From Calditrichota bacterium (GTDB taxonomy: Bacteria > Zixibacteria > MSB-5A5 > GN15 > FEB-12): 5,245 nt of DNA. The stretch is taken from assembly GCA_008501655.1 (NCBI GenBank), contig QQUK01000351.1, positions 1 through 5,245 of the forward strand. Direction: 5' to 3'. Shown in pieces: positions 1 to 5,245 of this stretch (its first letter is position 1; every line of letters starts with the position of its first letter). The position numbers and the translations under genes were made by a program. The notes below the pieces were generated by a model. That model worked only from the letters and a program-made list of their open reading frames with translations, searched no databases and was not told the origin of the DNA.

Positions 1-2
1 TG

Positions 3-161
3 GTTAGTTCACTTCTTCAGCATTTAGCATTAGCAAGTACAATTAAAACTACGGAGTCAAGTAATGATTCAAGTGTGGAAAGCCCTGATATGATAATTGC
101 CATTGAAGAACCTGAATTATATTTCCACCTTCAAGATGCAAATATTTATATGAGTTATTAA
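3..161 (+). pseudogene. OLD-family ATPase/nuclease, internal fragment before a frameshift
   Basis: This stretch enters from the left edge and reads in frame from position 3 to a TAA at 159-161. It encodes about 52 residues of an OLD-family (ABC-type ATPase plus TOPRIM) protein. The motif IAIEEPELYFH (codons from about 93) is the Walker B strand with its catalytic glutamate and the start of the following ELYxHP segment typical of this family. Just after this histidine the family-like sequence stops. It resumes in the next frame as HPSRCKYLYELLKQL, joining smoothly to the downstream ORF. Restoring one C in the CC at 128-129 reads Y-F-H-P-S and repairs the gene. The N-terminal part with Walker A lies outside the window. 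Whether the lesion is a real mutation or an assembly or read error cannot be told from the sequence. Family assignment is firm; pseudogene status is an inference. Confidence 0.72.
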
Positions 162-211
162 AACAACTTACTGAGTTTCCTGAAAAAGGTTTAGGAGAAA
201 AAAATCAGATT

Positions 212-1000
212 TTGTATTGTACTCATTCTCCTTATTTTGTTGATATTCCTAATTTTGATTTAATTAGAAAAGTTAATAACGTTAGATGCCATGAGACTCA
301 ATTTTTAAAATGTGATATAATTCATTTTACATTAGAAGAAGCAGCCAAGGAATTAGCTAGAATCTCTCACGCGGACGCACGTTTGTTTACAAGAAATACA
401 TTTGTCGCAAGACCTATTTCAACTATGAACACTATTGTGAATGAAGGTTATTTTGCCGATTTAGTTGTGCTAGTCGAAGGTACGGCTGATGTTGGTGTTC
501 TTGTTACTGTTTCCGAAATATTAAATCTAGAATGGAATAAAAAAAATATTGTAATAGTACCAGTTGTTGGAAAATCGAATTTAGATAGACCAAGTGTGAT
601 TTTTAAAGGATTAAAAATACCAACTTATATCATATTTGATGGTGATTCTAGAAAGAAAGATAAGGACGGTGGGACACAAGCGATTAAATTAAATCATCAG
701 TTATTAAGATTAGTTGGTGGCCCAGAAGATAATTTCCCTAAAACACAAATCAATGAGGAATGGGCTGTCTTCGAAAATGATATCGAAAATGAATTAATTG
801 ATGATTTAGGGTCAAAAGAAATTTTTTATAAATATCGAGATGCTATTGCTAATAATTTTGAATTTTCTCCAAGTAAATTAATGAAAAATGCTTATGGAGC
901 TAAAGAAGTAGTGAATGAGATATATAGACAAGGTAATCAACTTCCAACTATGGAAAAATTAGTACAAGCTATTGATGAGTTATACAAAAGTCACTATTAA
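212..1000 (+). CDS. OLD-family ATP-dependent nuclease, C-terminal part with TOPRIM domain
   Basis: This is the 3' part of the gene whose Walker B segment lies at 3-161. The TTG at 212 is only the first nominal start codon. The coding frame really continues back to about position 130, where it meets the frameshift, so 212 is probably not a natural start. Residues 3-10 (CTHSPYFV) are the ABC-ATPase H-loop, with His5 as the switch histidine. Residues about 83-150 form a TOPRIM domain: VLVEG with Glu89, Asp93, a GKSN segment with Lys121, and the acidic FDGD at 142-145. VFENDIEN (187-194) supplies further acidic residues. OLD proteins such as phage P2 Old and GajA of Gabija couple this ATPase to metal-dependent DNA cleavage. 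Sequence is AT-rich with mostly AGA arginines, unlike the genes after 1855. The GIY-YIG gene follows after 52 bases on the same strand. If the frameshift is real, this fragment lacks an intact ATPase head. The specific subfamily and target are not determinable here. Confidence 0.82.
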   Translation: MYCTHSPYFVDIPNFDLIRKVNNVRCHETQFLKCDIIHFTLEEAAKELARISHADARLFTRNTFVARPISTMNTIVNEGYFADLVVLVEGTADVGVLVTVSEILNLEWNKKNIVIVPVVGKSNLDRPSVIFKGLKIPTYIIFDGDSRKKDKDGGTQAIKLNHQLLRLVGGPEDNFPKTQINEEWAVFENDIENELIDDLGSKEIFYKYRDAIANNFEFSPSKLMKNAYGAKEVVNEIYRQGNQLPTMEKLVQAIDELYKSHY

Positions 1001-1052
1001 CAATTATTTAATATAGCTAAATCATGAATCCATTTAAAAATGGGATATAAAT

Positions 1053-1469
1053 ATGAATAAAGTTTTAGTTTCAAAAAGTAACTTTTGGGAAAATATTCCA
1101 GAAGATATCAAATCAAATTATGGAATTTATAAAATTCAATGTTTTGATGATAAGTTAGAAAAGATAATAAAAATTCCTAGAGTTTTAGAACTTGATGAAG
1201 ATGGTATATTGTATATAGGTAAGACTACTCTTTTTTCACGAAGAATAAACTTTCTGATTAGAAGTTTAAATCCAAACACTTTGGGTCAAAGTCATATTTG
1301 CGGTAGGAGGTATAATAATGAGTTCAACATCAATATAAGAAAGAGATTTCCGTTCGAAAGGTTGTGCATAACTTTGATTCAAGATGATAATCCAGATGAA
1401 AGAGAAAAAGAAGAATTAAAAAAATATGCTATTAGATTTGGTGTCCCACCTGTTTTAAATAGATTTTGA
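1053..1469 (+). CDS. small GIY-YIG nuclease-domain protein
   Basis: This 138-residue protein consists of little more than a GIY-YIG nuclease fold. Residues 24-26 are GIY and residues 54-56 are YIG, followed by KTTLFSRRINF with Arg63 or Arg64 as the expected catalytic arginine. The C-terminus (about 115-138) has a glutamate-rich helix, with Glu118 or a neighbour as probable metal ligand, and ends FGVPPVLNRF, matching the fold's closing PxLN element. The 27 residues between GIY and YIG are longer than the usual 10-15. The spacer carries IPRVLELDEDGIL, a pattern I associate with a distinct set of stand-alone GIY-YIG proteins that also have an HxxGRRY-like segment (here 81-87). The ATG at 1053 is preceded by only a weak TGGGA and fits the family N-terminus. 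AT-rich composition and orientation match the OLD gene upstream, so the two are likely one transferred unit. The substrate is unknown; defence nuclease is an inference from the neighbour. Confidence 0.78.
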   Translation: MNKVLVSKSNFWENIPEDIKSNYGIYKIQCFDDKLEKIIKIPRVLELDEDGILYIGKTTLFSRRINFLIRSLNPNTLGQSHICGRRYNNEFNINIRKRFPFERLCITLIQDDNPDEREKEELKKYAIRFGVPPVLNRF

Positions 1470-1478
1470 AAAGTTAAA

Positions 1479-1547
1479 ATGTCAAGAGCGTAGCCCGCCT
1501 CGGCGGGTTGACCTACGTCGGAAAGTCAATGTTTTACGATGTCAAGA
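1479..1547. repeat. 9-base direct repeat pair enclosing a palindromic segment
   Basis: ATGTCAAGA occurs at 1479-1487 and again at 1539-1547, exactly 60 bases apart. The 51 bases between contain the GC-rich palindrome at 1489-1517. The layout resembles a small element flanked by a target-site duplication, or two units of a degenerate tandem repeat. The bases flanking the copies differ, and 9 bases alone could recur by chance, so mobility is only a suggestion. Confidence 0.4.
1489..1517. repeat. GC-rich palindrome, nested hairpin
   Basis: CCCGCC at 1494-1499 and GGCGGG at 1502-1507 are inverted copies around TC; sterically the loop would be about four bases. Outside them CGTAG (1489-1493) pairs with CTACG (1513-1517), leaving TTGAC as a one-sided bulge. 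It lies 20 bases after the GIY-YIG stop codon. With no T-run following, it is a poor rho-independent terminator. A dispersed repeat of REP-like kind is the better guess. Confidence 0.55.
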
Positions 1548-1566
1548 ATACGGGGTTTTGTCTGGA

Positions 1567-1584
1567 TACCCGCATTCGCAGGTA
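1567..1584. repeat. short imperfect hairpin (TACCCGC-ATTC-GCAGGTA)
   Basis: The seven-base arms at 1567-1573 and 1578-1584 pair with one C/A mismatch around a four-base loop. The surrounding GTCTGGATACCCGC sequence resembles repeat hairpins I recall from intergenic regions of many environmental genomes, though this cannot be checked here. It sits three bases before the next palindrome. Confidence 0.45.
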
Positions 1585-1587
1585 AGG

Positions 1588-1607
1588 GGCAGACGAGGGC
1601 GTCTGCC
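1588..1607. repeat. perfect 8-bp hairpin (GGCAGACG / CGTCTGCC)
   Basis: GGCAGACG at 1588-1595 and CGTCTGCC at 1600-1607 are exact inverted copies with loop AGGG. The sequence after it is GCCCACACAATTATTTTC, without a T-run directly at the stem base, so termination is not well supported. It is most likely a dispersed palindromic repeat. Its GC-richness contrasts with the AT-rich filler around it. Confidence 0.55.
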
Positions 1608-1612
1608 GCCCA

Positions 1613-1709
1613 CACAATTATTTTCTTCTTGATAGAGAGGAATTTAAATGAGCACCCTTCGACAAGCTCAGGGTGACAGATTGTAAGCAAATATCACAAT
1701 TATTTTCTT
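1613..1709. repeat. 15-base direct repeat pair flanking a hairpin element
   Basis: CACAATTATTTTCTT occurs exactly at 1613-1627 and 1695-1709, 82 bases apart. Between them lies the CACCCT/AGGGTG hairpin element. A 15-base exact repeat is unlikely by chance in 385 bases even at this AT content. It could come from a local duplication, or from two copies of a larger repeat unit that has diverged. Confidence 0.6.
1653..1675. repeat. CACCCTTCGACAAGCTCAGGGTG palindromic element
   Basis: CACCCT at 1653-1658 and AGGGTG at 1670-1675 are inverted copies around an 11-base loop, TCGACAAGCTC. I recall this element, often extended by TGACA as here, as a very common intergenic repeat in genomes from uncultured bacteria. 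That recollection is unverified. No coding potential is seen. It is flanked by the 15-base direct repeats. Confidence 0.55.
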
Positions 1710-1757
1710 TTGTTGTCCTACAATTAAAACTGAAGATTCAGAAGGCGAGGGGAAAAT

Positions 1758-1782
1758 GGCAGAACCGCTAAAGGGTTCTGCC
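1758..1782. repeat. perfect 9-bp hairpin (GGCAGAACC / GGTTCTGCC)
   Basis: GGCAGAACC at 1758-1766 and GGTTCTGCC at 1774-1782 pair perfectly around a seven-base loop, GCTAAAG. This is the strongest stem in the spacer. On the + strand it is followed by CTACAATAAAATC, not a T-run. On the - strand it is followed by ATTTTCCCC, only a weak T-tract. A dispersed repeat is more likely than a terminator. Confidence 0.6.
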
Positions 1783-1819
1783 CTACAATAAAATCAATAA
1801 TGACAATTATATCTTATTG

Positions 1820-1848
1820 TTGACCACATAACCTATTCACCATATCTT
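1820..1848 (+). promoter_or_regulatory. possible xseA promoter, maybe leaderless
   Basis: TTGACC at 1820-1825 matches five of six bases of the sigma-70 -35 box. After a 17-base spacer, TATCTT at 1843-1848 matches TATAAT at four positions. Six bases separate the -10-like box from the xseA ATG, so transcription would begin at or next to the start codon. This fits the absence of any Shine-Dalgarno sequence in the CCCACC preceding the ATG. The call rests on pattern alone. Confidence 0.35.
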
Positions 1849-1854
1849 CCCACC

Positions 1855-3063
1855 ATGCAAAATCAACCAAAGGCGTATACGGTAACGGCGATTACCAAAA
1901 TGATAAAAGGACAGCTCGAAGAGTCGTTCAACAATATCTGGGTTGAAGGGGAAGTGACCGGCTATCTGCATCATGGTTCCGGACATCGCTATCTGACTCT
2001 CAAAGATGAAAACGCCGTCATCAAACTCACAATCTGGCGTTCAGTCGGGGCAAAGCTGAAATTTGAACCGGAAAATGGTCAGAAAATCCTCGCATACGGT
2101 GATATCAACGTCTACGAAAAAGGCGGGTCATATCAGCTCAATGTCCGCAAAATTGTACCGGTAGGAGTCGGCGAGCTTGAGCTTGCCTTCCGGCAGTTGT
2201 ATGAAAAACTTTCCGGTGAGGGGCTGTTTGACCCATCGCATAAAAAAGAGATTCCGCCGTTTGCCCAGAAAATCGGAGTGGTGACCTCACCAACCGGGGC
2301 GGCGATTCGGGATATTATCCAGATTTCCAGACGGCGCAATAAATCGGTCGAGCTGATTATCTACCCGGCAAAAGTACAGGGGGATGGCGGAGAGTTGACG
2401 ATTGCCAAAGGAATCGACTATTTTAATTCCCGTGATGATATCGACATTATTATAACCGGACGTGGAGGCGGGTCGCTTGAGGATTTATGGAACTTCAACA
2501 CCGAAGAGGTCGTCCGTTCTATTTTCAATTCCCGAATCCCGGTGATTTCAGCAGTTGGTCATGAGATTGATACAACGCTTGCTGATTATGTGTCCGATTT
2601 GCGGGCACCAACTCCATCAGCCGGAGCGGAATTAGCGGTCTGGTCGAAAAAAGATTTTGAATCACAGCTTAAGGGATTCGTTTATCAGCAAACGGTTTCG
2701 TTAAAAAATATGGTTGAGAATGCCCGCGATTATCTGAGTTCGCTTCTTGAGCGACCGGTATTTGCAAAACCGATGGATATGGTACGGCAGAGACAACAGC
2801 ATCTGGATTCGTTGACGCGGATGCTTACATCGTCCGGAAAAAACTCTTTCATTGGACATAAAAACCGATTATCTTTGCTTGTTGCCCGTTTGGATTCATT
2901 GTCACCTTTGAAAGTTCTTGCCCGCGGTTATTCGGTTTCAAGGAGCCAAAGCGGCGATTTAGTTAATAAAATTGATGATATTGCTGTTGGAGATGAGATG
3001 GAAACGATTTTGACCGACGGCAGATTAATCTCGAAAATTGAAAAAAAACTGAAAAATAATTAA
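1855..3063 (+). CDS. xseA: exodeoxyribonuclease VII large subunit
   Basis: XseA is the catalytic subunit of exonuclease VII, a cytoplasmic, metal-independent enzyme that degrades single-stranded DNA from both ends to short oligonucleotides. It works with several XseB copies per XseA. The 402 residues are somewhat shorter than the roughly 450 of E. coli and B. subtilis. Residues about 7-103 form the N-terminal OB-fold (YTVTAITKMIKGQLEE, WVEGEVTGY, GHRYLTLKD). The catalytic domain has IGVVTSPTGAAIRDI (140-154), TGRGGGSLEDLWNFN (201-215) and VISAVGHEIDTTLADYVSDLRAPTPSAGAE (230-259, given in part), with His236 in the conserved GHE. A helical stretch (about 265-345) with heptad-like hydrophobics should bind XseB. 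LARGYSVSR (355-363) opens the C-terminal segment. The ATG matches the usual N-terminus but has no Shine-Dalgarno sequence. xseB starts two bases after the stop, which supports an operon. Confidence 0.97.
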   Translation: MQNQPKAYTVTAITKMIKGQLEESFNNIWVEGEVTGYLHHGSGHRYLTLKDENAVIKLTIWRSVGAKLKFEPENGQKILAYGDINVYEKGGSYQLNVRKIVPVGVGELELAFRQLYEKLSGEGLFDPSHKKEIPPFAQKIGVVTSPTGAAIRDIIQISRRRNKSVELIIYPAKVQGDGGELTIAKGIDYFNSRDDIDIIITGRGGGSLEDLWNFNTEEVVRSIFNSRIPVISAVGHEIDTTLADYVSDLRAPTPSAGAELAVWSKKDFESQLKGFVYQQTVSLKNMVENARDYLSSLLERPVFAKPMDMVRQRQQHLDSLTRMLTSSGKNSFIGHKNRLSLLVARLDSLSPLKVLARGYSVSRSQSGDLVNKIDDIAVGDEMETILTDGRLISKIEKKLKNN

Positions 3064-3065
3064 AT

Positions 3066-3308
3066 ATGACAGCGAAAAAGAAGTATAAAGATTACGAGTC
3101 AGCATTGGAAAGACTTGAAGAGATAACCGAAATTCTTGAATCGGGTGAACAGCCTCTTGAGGAATCTATCGATCTCTACACCGAAGGATTGGAAATCGCA
3201 AAGTTCTGTGACGGAAAATTATCCGAAGCGGAAAAGAAAATTAAAATCATCACCGAAAAAAACGGTGCTCTGGTTGAAGATGATTTTGAAAACGAGGAAA
3301 TCGAGTAG
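3066..3308 (+). CDS. xseB: exodeoxyribonuclease VII small subunit
   Basis: XseB is the small helical subunit of exonuclease VII; several copies sheathe the helical arm of one XseA. The 80-residue length is typical. The hallmark helix-turn-helix is visible: YESALERLEEITEILESGE (9-27) with the L-x-x-I pattern, then QPLEESIDLYTEGLEIAKFC (29-48) and DGKLSEAEKKI (49-59). The acidic C-terminal tail (about 68-80) is variable in the family. It starts two bases after the xseA stop, and its TAG directly abuts the ispA ATG, so translation of the three genes is probably coupled. No Shine-Dalgarno sequence stands out in the AATAATTAAAT before the start. A second ORF in another frame at 3136-3345 is only a shadow. 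Confidence 0.95.
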   Translation: MTAKKKYKDYESALERLEEITEILESGEQPLEESIDLYTEGLEIAKFCDGKLSEAEKKIKIITEKNGALVEDDFENEEIE

Positions 3309-4193
3309 ATGCCCGCTAAGACTATCGACATCAAATATTATTTAGAGAAAATCAAAAAACAGACTGATTCTCTGCTTGAACGGTATCTTCCTGATGAATC
3401 ACTGGAACCGGTTATTCTGCATAAAGCGATGCGTTATTCAACACTTGCCGGCGGTAAACGGCTTCGTCCGATTCTTGCGTATACTGCTTATGAATATTGC
3501 GGAGGAGAGACCGAAGGGGATGACCTTCCGATACATTATGCAATGGCTGCCCTTGAGATGGTGCATACTTATTCGCTGATTCATGACGATTTACCTTGTA
3601 TGGATGATGACGACCTTCGGCGGGGAATGCCGACCTGTCATAAAAAATTCGGAACGGCTGCGGCTGTTTTAGCCGGTGACGCCCTTCATGATATAGCGTT
3701 TAATCTGATTGCTTCAACCGGGTCGACCTCGGTGGTAGTGGAACTTGCCCATGCTTTGGGAACATCGGGGATGATCGGCGGTCAGATGGCTGATGTCGAG
3801 GCTGAGGGAAAGGATGTCACCAAAGAGGATATTATCAATATCCATACTCGTAAAACAGGTGCGTTGATTCGGGCTTCGGTACGTATCGGAGCGATTCTTG
3901 CCGGTGCCAATGATGATACAATGGATAAACTGACTAAATATGCTGAAAAAATCGGATTGGCTTTTCAGATTATCGATGATATTCTGGATGTCGAAGGGGA
4001 TACCGAGACGCTTGGCAAAAATGTCGGTGCTGATGATGAGCATAAAAAAGCTACATATCCCAGAGCAGTCGGAATGGAGACTGCAAAAGCTGATGCCCAG
4101 AAATTGATTACAGATGCGGTGGCATTGGTAAATGAGTATGATAATAATGTCCTGATACATCTCGCGAGGTTTATCGGGGAGAGAAATAAATAG
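3309..4193 (+). CDS. ispA: farnesyl diphosphate synthase (type II, IspA-like)
   Basis: This (2E,6E)-farnesyl diphosphate synthase joins dimethylallyl diphosphate or geranyl diphosphate with isopentenyl diphosphate, feeding quinone, undecaprenyl and other isoprenoid pathways in the cytoplasm. The 294-residue length is normal. LAGGKRLRPIL (47-57) binds isopentenyl diphosphate. The first Asp-rich motif is DDLPCMD (93-99) in SLIHDDLPCMDDDDLRRG, with the two-residue insertion of bacterial enzymes. RKTGALI (181-187) and FQIIDDILD (219-227) complete the active site, the latter holding the second Asp-rich motif D223-D224-x-x-D227. Tyr88, five residues before the first motif, with Ser89 at -4, fits type II farnesyl synthases making C15. 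Geranylgeranyl production is a less likely alternative. The ATG immediately follows the xseB stop; GAGG at 3294-3297 is a possible ribosome site 11 bases upstream. dxs follows after 35 bases, so both act in the same pathway. Confidence 0.94.
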   Translation: MPAKTIDIKYYLEKIKKQTDSLLERYLPDESLEPVILHKAMRYSTLAGGKRLRPILAYTAYEYCGGETEGDDLPIHYAMAALEMVHTYSLIHDDLPCMDDDDLRRGMPTCHKKFGTAAAVLAGDALHDIAFNLIASTGSTSVVVELAHALGTSGMIGGQMADVEAEGKDVTKEDIINIHTRKTGALIRASVRIGAILAGANDDTMDKLTKYAEKIGLAFQIIDDILDVEGDTETLGKNVGADDEHKKATYPRAVGMETAKADAQKLITDAVALVNEYDNNVLIHLARFIGERNK

Positions 4194-4221
4194 TTGCAAT
4201 TTGAGTAAATTTTCGTATCTA
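4194..4221 (+). promoter_or_regulatory. possible internal promoter before dxs
   Basis: TTGCAA at 4194-4199 resembles a -35 box. TATCTA at 4216-4221, 16 bases later, resembles a -10 box. The dxs ATG lies seven bases after this, so a transcript would start at or beside the start codon, as proposed for xseA. No Shine-Dalgarno sequence is seen in the 35-base gap. dxs may equally be co-transcribed from upstream. Confidence 0.25.
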
Positions 4222-4228
4222 AATTAGA

Positions 4229-5245
4229 ATGAGTATTTTATCAAAAATAAATTCACCGGCTGACACCCGCAAATTGACCTTAGATGAGCTCCTTCAGCTC
4301 CAGGATGAACTCCGTCAGGAAATAATATCGGCTGTTTCCAAAACAGGCGGTCATTTGGCGTCAAACCTTGGGGCAGTTGAGCTTACGATAGCGATGCACC
4401 ATGTCTTCAACCTCCCGACGGACAAAATTCTCTGGGATGTGAGTCATCAGGTGTACGGTCATAAGATTCTAACCGGCCGGAAAGATAAAATAGATACAAT
4501 CCGTCAATATGGCGGTTTAGCCGGGTTTGCCAAGCGTTCCGAGTCAGAATATGACTGTTTTGGAGCCGGACATGCCTCGACCTCAATCTCAACAGCCCTC
4601 GGTTTTGCTGCAGCGCGGGATAATGCCGGACTTGACCATAAAGTCATCGCGGTTATCGGTGATGGTTCCATGACCGGTGGATTGGCTTTTGAGGGTCTTA
4701 ATAATGCCGGTGCTTTGAAAAAAGATATGATTGTCGTTCTCAATGATAATAACTGGTCGATTTCTAAAAATGTCGGTGCTATCTCAAAATATCTGACTAC
4801 GATTTTAGCTGATGAAAAATTTAATAAACTCCGTTCTGAAATCTGGGATTTGACTGGAAAATTCAAACGGCGTGATAAAATCAGGGATACGATCACTAAA
4901 ATAGAACACTCTATCAAAGGTCTGCTGGTACCCGGAATGGTTTTCCAGAAACTTGGCTTCCGGTATTTTGGTCCGATTGATGGTCATGATTTACCTTTGT
5001 TGGTGAAGACATTTGAAGATTTGAAACATCTTTCCGGTCCTTTGATGCTGCATATAGCGACAACCAAAGGGAAAGGGTATGAACCTGCCGAAGGTAATGC
5101 GTTCAAATATCATGGTGTCGGTAAATTTGACAAGGTAACCGGAGAGCTTGCTCCAAAATCGAAAGGGCGTCCGGCGTATACCAAAATTTTCGGTGATACG
5201 ATGATTGAACTCGCCGAAAAAGATGACAAAGTTATCGCTATCACC
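4229..5245 (+). CDS. dxs: 1-deoxy-D-xylulose-5-phosphate synthase, N-terminal half (cut by window end)
   Basis: Dxs condenses pyruvate and glyceraldehyde 3-phosphate, using thiamine diphosphate and Mg2+, to 1-deoxy-D-xylulose 5-phosphate. This is the first and usually flux-controlling step of the MEP pathway and also supplies thiamine and pyridoxal synthesis. The window shows 339 of an expected 620-640 codons and remains open at the right edge. Visible motifs are GGHLASNLGAVELT (40-53) with active-site His42, WDVSHQVYGHKILTGR (69-84), GAGHASTSISTALG (112-125), and the diphosphate/Mg2+-binding GDGSMTGG (144-151) to LNDNNWSIS (171-179). YFGPIDGHD (246-254) follows the interdomain linker. The sequence ends in KVIAIT, the first strand of the pyrimidine-binding domain, just short of the conserved catalytic glutamate. 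The ATG at 4229 aligns with the family N-terminus; no Shine-Dalgarno sequence precedes it. Being 35 bases after ispA puts first and late pathway steps together. Confidence 0.96.
   Translation, partial: MSILSKINSPADTRKLTLDELLQLQDELRQEIISAVSKTGGHLASNLGAVELTIAMHHVFNLPTDKILWDVSHQVYGHKILTGRKDKIDTIRQYGGLAGFAKRSESEYDCFGAGHASTSISTALGFAAARDNAGLDHKVIAVIGDGSMTGGLAFEGLNNAGALKKDMIVVLNDNNWSISKNVGAISKYLTTILADEKFNKLRSEIWDLTGKFKRRDKIRDTITKIEHSIKGLLVPGMVFQKLGFRYFGPIDGHDLPLLVKTFEDLKHLSGPLMLHIATTKGKGYEPAEGNAFKYHGVGKFDKVTGELAPKSKGRPAYTKIFGDTMIELAEKDDKVIAIT

Larger units (their letters stand above)
1470..1854. other. gene-free spacer rich in short repeats and hairpins
   Basis: No convincing ORF or RNA gene was found in these 385 bases on either strand. 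The stretch separates the AT-rich nuclease pair from the core operon. It contains five separate palindromes (1489-1517, 1567-1584, 1588-1607, 1653-1675, 1758-1782) and two direct-repeat pairs (9 and 15 bases), embedded in AT-rich filler. The GC-rich hairpins stand out from their surroundings and look like pieces of dispersed intergenic repeat families. None has a clear following T-run on the + strand, so I do not call a rho-independent terminator. The last 35 bases probably hold the xseA promoter. Confidence 0.7.

Noticed and set aside
1026..1046. Near-palindrome ATCCATTTAAAAATGGGAT between the OLD and GIY-YIG genes, as terminator
   Set aside because: Imperfect, AT-rich, with almost no loop and no T-run; expected by chance in such sequence.
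1489..1782. CRISPR array in the spacer
   Set aside because: The palindromes differ from each other and no repeat recurs at regular 60-75 base spacing more than twice.
1758..1790. Rho-independent terminator from the 9-bp hairpin
   Set aside because: The + strand has CTACAATAAAA after the stem, not a T-run, and the - strand has only a weak one.
2133..2339. Minus-strand ORF inside xseA
   Set aside because: It lies wholly within the well-conserved xseA frame and resembles no protein family; a shadow of the real gene.
3136..3345. Plus-strand ORF overlapping xseB and ispA
   Set aside because: Out of frame with two firmly identified genes and without recognisable motifs.
3376..3579. Plus-strand ORF inside ispA
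   Set aside because: Out-of-frame reading of the conserved isopentenyl-diphosphate-binding region of ispA.
3714..4199. 161-residue minus-strand ORF opposite ispA
   Set aside because: It covers the antisense of the second Asp-rich motif region; no family features, and the opposite strand is certain.
4407..4987. Three minus-strand ORFs opposite dxs
   Set aside because: The + strand here encodes unbroken, motif-rich Dxs; the antisense frames are by-products.

Overview
The window holds two unlike parts. Positions 1 to about 1469 are AT-rich; a hand count of 841-900 gives 16 G+C in 60, and arginine is mostly AGA. This part carries the 3' end of an OLD-family ATPase/TOPRIM nuclease gene, broken by an apparent one-base deletion near position 129, followed by a small GIY-YIG-type nuclease gene. 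Positions 1855 to 5245 are more GC-balanced (2461-2520 gives 33 in 60, arginine mostly CGN). They carry a housekeeping run on the + strand: xseA, xseB, ispA and the 5' half of dxs. All six protein-coding loci are on the + strand.

Between the two parts lies a 385-base stretch (1470-1854) without a gene. It is packed with short palindromes and two direct-repeat pairs, and looks like an accumulation of dispersed intergenic repeat elements. It marks the boundary between a probably acquired accessory module and the core operon.

The core genes are tightly packed: 2 bases between xseA and xseB, 0 between xseB and ispA, 35 between ispA and dxs. XseA and XseB are the two subunits of exonuclease VII, which degrades single-stranded DNA. 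Dxs makes 1-deoxy-D-xylulose 5-phosphate, the entry compound of the MEP isoprenoid pathway. IspA condenses the C5 products into farnesyl diphosphate. Adjacency of xseA/xseB, ispA and dxs is widespread in bacteria, so this part is ordinary. xseA and dxs lack an obvious Shine-Dalgarno sequence, and each has a TATCT -10-like box 6-7 bases before the ATG. This raises the possibility of leaderless transcripts.

The organism is a bacterium using the MEP pathway. The mix of hairpin repeats, weak Shine-Dalgarno signals and moderate GC suggests an uncultured candidate-phylum lineage. A Zixibacteria-like or related FCB-group genome is a guess from memory of such repeats, not something the sequence proves. 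The most interesting candidate system is the OLD nuclease plus GIY-YIG pair, which has the look of a phage-defence module. Its upstream part is outside the window and the nuclease gene may be inactive.
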